Source: Sporisorium sorghi (lineage: Eukaryota > Basidiomycota > Ustilaginomycetes > Ustilaginales > Ustilaginaceae). From it: a stretch of 64,000 nt of DNA. Location of the stretch: assembly GCA_023212695.1 (NCBI GenBank), contig JALCCG010000010.1, positions 62,001 through 126,000 of the forward strand. Reading direction: 5' to 3'. Both the position numbers and the translations under genes were made by a program. Position 1 is the first letter of the stretch; every line of letters starts with the position of its first letter. Below are positions 19,950 through 27,800 of the stretch, piece after piece. The notes beneath the pieces were generated by a model. It was not told the DNA's origin. It did not search any database and was given only the letters and a program-made list of their open reading frames with translations.

Positions 19950-21044
19950 TCAAAGCGCGCCCTCGAGGAAAGCGAGGAAGCGTTTGGCGATAGCGTATTC
20001 CGTCGAGGCTGGCTGGGCCGCACTTGGCGAAGATGCTGCTGCTTTCGCCCCGGACTGCGACGATTGCGACGTGAGCGAGAACTGAACGCCTTCGGAGCGT
20101 GCTGCGTTTCCGAGTTCGTTGATCTGGGCGGAACCGGAGCTGTGCATGCGGACGAACTGGCGTCGGATGCGCTGGAGCGACGCCATCGTCACGGGCTTCT
20201 CCGCTGGCGGGGTGAAGGCGAGCGGCGCGGGCCCGGTCAAGCTTGCATGGCGGATGGGCACTTCCGTGCCCGGCTGCAGACCTAGTGAGGACTGGTGCTG
20301 CAGTATGCAGGACACGACGGTCTGCGTGGATGATTCGAGGATGGAGAGGTAGTTGGCCGTAGTCGAGCGCGTTGGAGCCACGACTTCGGGGGCCTTGTTG
20401 ACCGAGCCTTTCGTAGCGGCGTCCCATATATCCTCAAATGGTATCGGCTCGACGACAATCTTCGACTCGTCTATTGACGGCGCGGTCGCACCTACCGGCT
20501 GCCCTTCCCCAGCCGCTACCAGCACCGTAGGCACAATAATCAGCGGCGAGTCCCACCTCGTCATTGCATTCGGCTCCTCGAACCGCATCAGCAGGCTGTC
20601 GAGCGTCTCATCATCATACCCCGCCTCCCAACCCAGCTCCTCCCTCCGCTTTGCGTTCCAATACCTACAAACCTGCGGCGGCGCGTGCACATGTACCGAG
20701 AGACAGCGCACGCCCACCTCGCGCGCCGCACACCACAGCTGATACCGGAACCCTTTGATGTTCAGCCCGGCCCCGCCGTCCGCGATTACGATCGTGTCCC
20801 GCCCAAGAGCGCGCGTGACGGCGGAGAGATAGGACGCCCGCGCCGGCTTCTCGGTGCGTTGTGAGGAGTACGCCGATCGTGTGACGTGGATGTCGTGGTC
20901 CGAGACGATGACTACTCGGGTCGGGTTTTGAGCAGAGGAGGAAGAGCCAGCTTCCTTGATGCGGCGCTCGAGATCGTCTTTGATGAGTGCGGAGCGGGTA
21001 GAGCGCCCTGAGCTCGCCAGGCCGGAGACGATGATCAGCGCCAT
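19950..21044 (-). CDS. KTI12: Elongator-associated ATPase-like protein Kti12, with altered Walker A
   Basis: The frame encodes 364 residues from the ATG at 21044; the frame reaches 21182, but the P-loop normally begins right at the N-terminus. Kti12 is a PSTK-like P-loop protein that binds Elongator and tRNA and supports wobble-uridine modification. Recognisable parts are a Walker B-like VIADG, the family motif LNIKGFRYQLWC, and RFEEPNAMTRWDSPLI near the middle. A helical C-terminal region ends in RIRRQFVRMHSSGSAQINE and a Ser/Ala-rich tail. Oddly, the P-loop reads GLASSGRST (codon CGC), so the usual Walker A lysine (GxPxSGKS/T) is an arginine. In other P-loop enzymes that change normally abolishes ATP hydrolysis. 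Either this lineage has a divergent Kti12 or the base call is wrong. Confidence 0.93.
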   Translation of the reverse strand: MALIIVSGLASSGRSTRSALIKDDLERRIKEAGSSSSAQNPTRVVIVSDHDIHVTRSAYSSQRTEKPARASYLSAVTRALGRDTIVIADGGAGLNIKGFRYQLWCAAREVGVRCLSVHVHAPPQVCRYWNAKRREELGWEAGYDDETLDSLLMRFEEPNAMTRWDSPLIIVPTVLVAAGEGQPVGATAPSIDESKIVVEPIPFEDIWDAATKGSVNKAPEVVAPTRSTTANYLSILESSTQTVVSCILQHQSSLGLQPGTEVPIRHASLTGPAPLAFTPPAEKPVTMASLQRIRRQFVRMHSSGSAQINELGNAARSEGVQFSLTSQSSQSGAKAAASSPSAAQPASTEYAIAKRFLAFLEGAL

Positions 21045-21181
21045 GGCAGCTGTCGTTGCGGGTTGACTGCGGATGATGAGGGCAAGAGCGGGAGCAAGAG
21101 CGGAGCAACCACAACACTTTCTTCTTGAATTCCCTCTTCTGCTCGAAATCAAGAACATTGGACCCTGAATTGCAGTCAGCA

Positions 21182-21189
21182 TTATATAA
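21182..21189 (-). promoter_or_regulatory. TATA-like element upstream of KTI12
   Basis: TTATATAA, a perfect 8-bp palindrome, lies about 140 bp upstream of the KTI12 start. The position is plausible for a TATA box but untested. Confidence 0.3.
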
Positions 21190-21647
21190 GCATTTCGAAA
21201 GTCACATTGTAAAAAAAAGTTTTCGATCTAACATGTGTCTTCTTTCGGTTCAACTCGGGCGCCACACCCTCCCTGTTCGCGGAAATGGACGGGAATCAAA
21301 CTTACGCTGTGCTTACCAAAGCTGCTTTTGTGTGACGCTTAATTCAGCGCGCTCCTTCTTCGCACGCTTTGGCTGGCGCGCATCTTTCTTCCGCTGCAAA
21401 GACTTGCGAATACAAATTCTCTCTGTCCGCGGTCTTGAATTTGAATCACGGAAGGCTCCGCGAATACAAATCTGCTCTTTTGCTTCCCTGCTGGACTCGC
21501 GTAGCGCATGTGAGAAAAACGACTGTGCAAATCAGCGCAAGCGCATTGGTTAAGCCCTTGGACCAGCTTACGATGCTCCTTGTGCAAGAGCCAGAGCCAG
21601 CTCGGCGAGCGCGCTTTCCGTCGAGTCCGTCTGTGGTCGGTGACCGT

Positions 21648-21650
<3 letters not shown>

Positions 21651-21692
<42 letters not shown>
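21651..21692. repeat. (GA)21 dinucleotide tract
   Basis: Twenty-one uninterrupted GA units lie about 250 bp upstream of the SDH1 start. Such purine tracts can exclude nucleosomes or bind GAGA-type factors. It is also a length-variable microsatellite. Confidence 0.9.
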
Positions 21693-21698
<6 letters not shown>

Positions 21699-21940
21699 AC
21701 TTGTTTGCCCCGCAAGCTTCAAGCGGGTCTGGCCGTGAGCTTAGTTCATCGCTTTTGGCACGGCACAGACCGAGAGGCGTGTGTTTCATCCAGTCCCAAA
21801 ATCGCAGTGTTCGCCATCAAAAGCTTGCGCTACCACCAACCTAACCACATCATATCCCCAAATTATCCCCTTCGCAGCACCATCTGCTTTTGACACGCAT
21901 TCACTCCCCTCACTGACTGCAGTCGTCGATACCCATCGCC

Positions 21941-23902
21941 ATGATCTTTGGAAGGTCGCTCTCGCGCGCCGTCGCGCGTGCACCTTCGACCAGCCTGGTC
22001 GCCCCTTCGCAGCGTCTGGCCGGCTTCCACTCGACCGCCAAGGCTTCGCGCATCATCGCCTCCCAGCCCCTCCGTGCAAAGGAGGCCGCCACCCCGCTCG
22101 ACGCCGCCAAGGGCTACCCCGTCATTGACCACGAGTACGATGCCATCGTCGTCGGTGCCGGTGGCTCTGGTCTCCGTGCCGCCTTCGGTCTCGCCGAGGC
22201 CGGCCTCAACACCGCCTGCATCACCAAGCTCTTCCCCACCCGTTCGCACACCGTCGCCGCCCAAGGTGGTATCAACGCCGCGCTCGGCAACATGACCGAG
22301 GACGACTGGCGATGGCACATGTACGACACCGTCAAGGGCTCCGACTGGCTCGGTGACCAGGACGCCATCCACTACATGTGCCGCGAGGCTCCCCGCACCG
22401 TCATCGAGCTCGAGCACTTTGGTCTTCCCTTCTCCCGAACCAAGGACGGCAAGATCTACCAGCGTGCCTTTGGTGGTCAGTCGCTCAACTACGGCAAGGG
22501 TGGTCAGGCCTACCGATGCGCCGCCGCCGCCGACCGAACCGGTCACGCCATGCTTCACACCCTTTACGGTCAGTCGCTCCGCCACAACACCAACTTCTTC
22601 ATCGAGTACTTCGCCCTCGACCTCATCATGGAGGACGGCGAGTGTGTCGGTGTCACCGCGCTCAACATGGAGGACGGCACCATCCACCGCTTCCGCGCCC
22701 ACAAGACCGTGCTCGCCACCGGCGGTTACGGCCGTGCCTACTTCTCCGCCACCTCGGCCCACACGTGCACCGGTGACGGTATGGCCATGGTCTCGCGTGC
22801 CGGCCTTCCCCTCCAGGACCTCGAGTTCGTCCAGTTCCACCCCACGGGTATCTACGGTGCCGGCTGCCTCATCACCGAGGGCTCGCGTGGTGAGGGTGGC
22901 TACCTGCTCAACTCGGAGGGTGAGCGATTCATGGAGCGCTACGCCCCTACCGCCAAGGACCTTGCCTCGCGTGACGTCGTCTCGCGATCCATGACCATCG
23001 AGATCCGCGAGGGTCGCGGTGTGGGCCCCGAGAAGGACCACATCTACCTGCAGCTCTCGCACCTGCCTCCCGAGGTGCTCCACGAGCGTCTGCCCGGTAT
23101 CTCGGAGACCGCCGCCATCTTTGCCGGTGTCGACGTGACCAAGGAGCCCATCCCCGTGCTCCCCACCGTGCACTACAACATGGGCGGCATCCCCACCAAG
23201 TACACGGGTGAGGTGATCACCAAGGGCCCCAACGGCGAGGACAAGATCGTGCCCGGCCTGTACGCCGCCGGCGAGACCGCGTGTGTCTCGGTGCACGGCG
23301 CCAACCGTCTCGGCGCCAACTCGCTGCTCGACATTGTCGTCTTTGGCCGTGCCTGCGCCAACCACATCAAGGAGAACCTCTCCCCCGGCAAGCCCCACAA
23401 GGAACTCAAGGGTGATGCCGGCGCCAAGTCGATCAACAACCTCGACTGGGTCCGAAACGCCAACGGCTCCAAGAGCACCGCCGAGATCCGCAACAACATG
23501 CAGCGAGTCATGCAATCCGACGCCGCCGTGTTCCGTACCCAGAAGACGCTCGACGAGGGTGTCCAGAAGATCGATAAGGTGTACGACAGCTACCCGGACC
23601 TTTCGATTCAGGACCGTTCTCTCATATGGAATTCGGACCTGATTGAGGGTCTAGAGCTTCAGAACTTGCTTCTTTGTTCGACCCAGACAATGCATTCCGC
23701 CGCTGCTCGCAAGGAATCAAGGGGAGCGCATGCTCGAATCGATTGGCCGTCCCGCCGAGACGACGTTTATATGAAGCACACGCTGTCTTGGCAGCACGAG
23801 GGCACCGGCAACAAGGTGAAGCTCGACTATCGCAACGTGATCAACACGACGCTTGACGAGAACGAGTGCAAGCCTGTTCCGCCGTTCAAGCGACAGTACT
23901 AA
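21941..23902 (+). CDS. SDH1: Succinate dehydrogenase flavoprotein subunit, mitochondrial
   Basis: The 653-residue catalytic subunit of respiratory complex II oxidises succinate to fumarate and passes electrons to FAD. An Arg/Ser/Ala-rich presequence covers about 45 residues. The dinucleotide motif [19 protein letters not shown] follows near residue 69, then [17 protein letters not shown] with the covalent-FAD histidine (H103). HPTGIYGAG and the substrate region ESRGAHAR (about 592-599) are intact. The protein ends in the usual family C-terminus (PVPPFKRQY). Codon use is extremely biased to C/G endings, as expected for high expression, except for about 23601-23775. There it switches abruptly to rare codons (ATA, CTA, TTG, TCA, AGG, GGA). 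In the same block the usual NAVVTMHSAENRKESRG-type sequence reads [17 protein letters not shown]. Confidence 0.98.
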   Translation: MIFGRSLSRAVARAPSTSLVAPSQRLAGFHSTAKASRIIASQPLRAKEAATPLDAAKGYPVIDHEYDAIVVGAGGSGLRAAFGLAEAGLNTACITKLFPTRSHTVAAQGGINAALGNMTEDDWRWHMYDTVKGSDWLGDQDAIHYMCREAPRTVIELEHFGLPFSRTKDGKIYQRAFGGQSLNYGKGGQAYRCAAAADRTGHAMLHTLYGQSLRHNTNFFIEYFALDLIMEDGECVGVTALNMEDGTIHRFRAHKTVLATGGYGRAYFSATSAHTCTGDGMAMVSRAGLPLQDLEFVQFHPTGIYGAGCLITEGSRGEGGYLLNSEGERFMERYAPTAKDLASRDVVSRSMTIEIREGRGVGPEKDHIYLQLSHLPPEVLHERLPGISETAAIFAGVDVTKEPIPVLPTVHYNMGGIPTKYTGEVITKGPNGEDKIVPGLYAAGETACVSVHGANRLGANSLLDIVVFGRACANHIKENLSPGKPHKELKGDAGAKSINNLDWVRNANGSKSTAEIRNNMQRVMQSDAAVFRTQKTLDEGVQKIDKVYDSYPDLSIQDRSLIWNSDLIEGLELQNLLLCSTQTMHSAAARKESRGAHARIDWPSRRDDVYMKHTLSWQHEGTGNKVKLDYRNVINTTLDENECKPVPPFKRQY

Positions 23903-24054
23903 TCGCCTCGCACATGTATCTCAGCATGTCTCACCTCCAATTCCATGATTTGACTCATTTGACGCCTTTGTGTTGTGATTCCGAGCGCCTTGATATGAAC
24001 GGTGCGATGAGGAGGGAGGGTGTCGAGCAGCGCGACGAAATTTGATTTACGAAA

Positions 24055-24060
24055 AATAAA
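24055..24060 (+). terminator. Candidate poly(A) signal for SDH1
   Basis: AATAAA lies about 150 bp beyond the SDH1 stop, within an A-rich context. Fungal poly(A) signals are loose, so this is weak support. Confidence 0.3.
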
Positions 24061-24772
24061 AATCCAGGATTAAAAAATGACTGCTCTGCCGCCTGCATTT
24101 TTTTTTTTTTCGCGGAAGTCGGAAAAATTGGATTGACAGGTCGGAAGATCGACGCCTCGCATCACTGCTCTGGATCAGTGTGGCGCAACCGCCGCTTGGC
24201 CCTCTCGTGCGTTGTCCCTTGACTTGTCCGCTAGAGGACGGATCGTTGTTCTGTTTGTTGAAGAAGTGTACGGTAAAATTGCGATCGTTTGAGGGGTGGT
24301 GTGACGAGGATGAATAGCGCTGGTGCGGAAAGCGAGCGTGAGCGTGAAGTGGGTGTCTGTCATCGATCGTTCGCTGCTCAGTCCGAGAGCGGACGGTGTT
24401 TGTTTCGATCCAAGCTGGCTCACGTCTCTCTCTCTCTCGCGCGCACACGCACACTCAGAATGTGACTCGCTGCACGAGAACAAGCTTCGGTTTCGTCGCC
24501 GCAGTGATACGGGAGCCTTCGAAAGCGGAACAGCCGATGCACCTTGAGCTGCGTGACTGCGAAGCTGCACAGTGACCTAACAGTTTTTAAAAATTCAAAA
24601 TCCTCAGAAGATCCGCTGTCCATTTTTCCCACAGAAAAGGTGCCTCCAGACTGCGAGTCGAGTGAGTGCTGCGCACGGCTCAAGCAAGCCAGAAGGGCAA
24701 ATCCAGCTGACTGACGTGTTGGTCTCTGAGAGTTGCGCTCGCTTGGCCCTCGAAACCGAGAAATCCACGTCG

Positions 24773-24784
24773 ATGGCTTTTTAG
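24773..24784 (+). promoter_or_regulatory. Minimal uORF upstream of the Sec7 Arf-GEF
   Basis: ATG GCT TTT TAG (Met-Ala-Phe-stop) lies 59 nt ahead of the main start codon. If it is in the mRNA leader it could lower or tune translation. Confidence 0.35.
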
Positions 24785-24843
24785 CGTTCTGCTTTCCGCT
24801 TCCGCATCACCACCACCGCCGCAGCTGCTAAGTCGACTGCATC

Positions 24844-27800
24844 ATGGCGACACCAAGACACGGCTCTTTGGCCGGTACAGCTGCCTCGTCCCGATCACCC
24901 ACACCAGCGGGTCACCGTCGATCAGCACACATCGCAACCGACTTCTCCACGCCCTCTCGCAGCATGTCTCTCGAACCAGAGCCATCGACTCGTCATCATG
25001 TCGTTGCGAGTCTGCAAGCGCACAAGCTCCACCTCGTGCTGTCCGAGATCGCCTCTGTCTCTTCCGCGATGCGCAAAGCTACACGATGGAACGCTACGAC
25101 TTCGGCCGCACTCGCTCGTCTCACGTCGTACAGCTACTCTTCCGCTCCCATTGCTCAGTCAGCCACGACACAGCAAGCTCAGCCGGCCGCTCACGATGCT
25201 GCTGCCTCCTCGCAAGCTGCGGGCACGCCTCAGACTCCAAGCGCGCACATCGCGCTCCGAGGTATGCAGAGAGGATCGACGACCGACATGGCTTCCAGCT
25301 CGACAGCAGCGGCTACACGACTCGGCTTGTCGCTGGGCGTCGACGGCAAGTCGGATGACCCTGTCAGCCTGCTCACTGGCTTCGCAACGCTCAAAGCACA
25401 GCTGCGCGCCTGCACGACCTTTTCCACCTTCCCGCTCCCCACTCTCCTCGCACCCTTCCTCAGAGTCATTCTCAGCCCTCGCACCTCGGCCCCCGTCACT
25501 TCGGCCGCACTTCAAGCCGTGCACAAGTTCCTCGTGTACAATGTCGTCTCCCTTTCAGCGCCTGGTGCACAGATCGCAGTCGCAGAGATCGCGCACGCCA
25601 CCAGTCACTGCCGCTTCGAGGCTTCCGAGGCCACAACGGACGAACTGGTGTTGGTCCGCATTCTTGCCGTCATGCGTGACCTTATCTGCGAGCCCACCGA
25701 GCCGGGCTCTGCGGTCTTCACGCAGAACGGCACCGATCCCGCACAAAGCAGACGTCCACGCACGCTTGCGGATTGTCTCGGTGACGACAGCATCTGCGAA
25801 ATGATGGAGACCGGCTTGTCCATGTGCTGCCAAACGCGTCTCTCCGAAGTGCTTCGTCGCACTGCCGAGCTCTCCATGACAGCAATGGTCCGAACTCTCT
25901 TCAGCCGCCTCCCGCTTCTCCCTCCCTCCGCCGACGAGTTCTTTGCTTCTGGCCCAGATGGCACCGAGCCGGAGCTAGAGCATGCGACCCTCGCCGCTGA
26001 CCCTGTTGGAGAAGACGCAGAGCTCGACGAAAAGAAGCGTCGAAGAATGACCATGCCCGATCCCACCAGCAACGCGTTCCCCGCTGCCGCAGCGCAAGTG
26101 CTCGACCAGCTGCGTGAGATGGGCGAAGAAGAGGAAAAGCAAGAGGCGGCAGCATCGCAACAAGCAGAAGCAGACGGGACAGCACAAGACCAACATTCAT
26201 CCGAGAGCATCGCAGATTCGACGGATGCGAAAGCTGACAACGCCGAGCCGCAATCGGCTGCCAACAGCCAAGATCTAGACCAAGTCGCTGTTCCAGATGC
26301 GGCTCAAATCGAACCCGCACCCACACCCATCCAGATCGAGCCTTTCGGTCTTCCAGCCATTCTCGAGGTGTGCCGCGTCATCGTGTCGCTTCTTGACCCA
26401 AACAACCTCCAGCACACCAACACGATGCGCAGACTCGGCATGTCGATGCTCATCTCTGTTCTTGAGACGTCCGGCCGATCCATCGGCGAGTTCCCTTCCC
26501 TGCGTGCCCTCATGCAGGATACCGCTTGCAAACACCTCTTCACCTTGGCCCGCAGCGACGATACGATCCCGCTGTCGTTGAGCCTGCGCGCCCTCTCCAC
26601 CATGTTCGAGACCATGCGCGAGCACCTCAAGCTCCAGCACGAGCTCTTCCTCAACTATCTCATGGATCGTCTTGCTCCCTCCTTCCCGCTTGCGCTCGAG
26701 CCGTGGAATGAACGCACCTTTGACAGCGTTGCCAAGCGTGCCGTGGTCACCGATGCTGTCTCTCGCCTAGGCACTCCGGATCCCAACAACGCAGCCATCC
26801 AGGTCCAGCCTCCGCCTCCTCCTGCACCGCCTGCGCCACCGCTCCCCAAAGACTCGGAGCGTGCCCCTGCAGTGGGAGAGGCTCGCGAACTCTACCTCGA
26901 GACCTTTGCGCTTCTATTCCGCAATTTCGACTCGGAGCGCTCGGCCGAGTACCTTGTCGATCTCTACCTCAACTACGATTGCTACACGGACTGCGACAAC
27001 ATGTACGAGCGCGTGCTCCACTTTTTGTGCCGCAGCATCCACGCCGCCAATCCGCAGAACCCATCGCAGCAGGATCCCGTCCAGCTGTTTGCTCTCGATG
27101 CCCTCCTCTCCTTCATCACGGCGATCGCGGATCGTGCCGAGGCGACGCAGGGTAGAGCAGTCGGTGCAGATGCAGTCCTTCCGGGCGGTCTTACCGTAGA
27201 AGCCTTGGCTCTTCAAAAGGCGAAGAAGGCGACTATCCTGGACGGAGCTGGTCGATTCAACGCCAAGCCCAAGGACGGTCTGGCTTTCCTCGAAAAGGAG
27301 GGGCTTCTCGACTACGGCGATGCCAGCCTCTCGCGCGAGGAGCGCATCGCTCGCTTCCTCAAAGAATGCCCGCGTCTCGACAAGAAGCTCGTGGGCGACT
27401 ACATTGGCCGTCCCGACAACGTCAAAGCGCTCGAGGCCTTCATCCGCCTTTTCGACTTTAAGGATAAGCCCATCGCCGAGGCGCTGCGTGAGATGCTTGA
27501 GAGCTTCCGCTTGCCCGGTGAATCGCAGCAGATCGAGCGCATCACCCAGACGTTCGCCTCGACCTACTTTGCAGCCAAGCCCGAGGGTATCGCTACAGAA
27601 GACGCGGTTTTCATTCTAGCCTACTCGGTCATCATGCTCAACACGGATCAGCACAATCCGCAGAACAAGCGTCGCATGACCGTGGACGACTATCGCAAGA
27701 ATCTCCGCGGTGTCAATGGAGGCGAGGACTTTGCTCCCGAGCTCACAGGTGCGATCTATGAGAGCATCCGCAAGCGCGAAATTGTCATGCCGGAAGAGCA

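Larger units (their letters stand above)
21045..21940. promoter_or_regulatory. Divergent promoter region, KTI12 / SDH1
   Basis: This 896-bp stretch contains a TATA-like palindrome upstream of KTI12, an inverted CCAAT (ATTGG, 21545-21549) that a HAP/CCAAT-binding complex could use for SDH1, and a (GA)21 tract. The last 100 bp before SDH1 are C/T-rich, as is common ahead of highly expressed fungal genes. No coding region is recognisable. Confidence 0.5.
23903..24843. other. Spacer between SDH1 and the Sec7 gene; Sec7 promoter
   Basis: No gene is visible. The left part carries SDH1 3' sequences, including AATAAA at 24055 and a T13 run at 24098-24110. The right part is the likely promoter and leader of the Arf-GEF gene, with a (TC)7 run at 24425-24438, an alternating GC/CA stretch, and a three-codon upstream frame. 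Confidence 0.5.

Noticed and set aside
21863..23515. 550-codon minus frame over SDH1
   Set aside because: Antisense of highly biased codons; the Gly/Val/Asp-rich translation is typical of such shadows.
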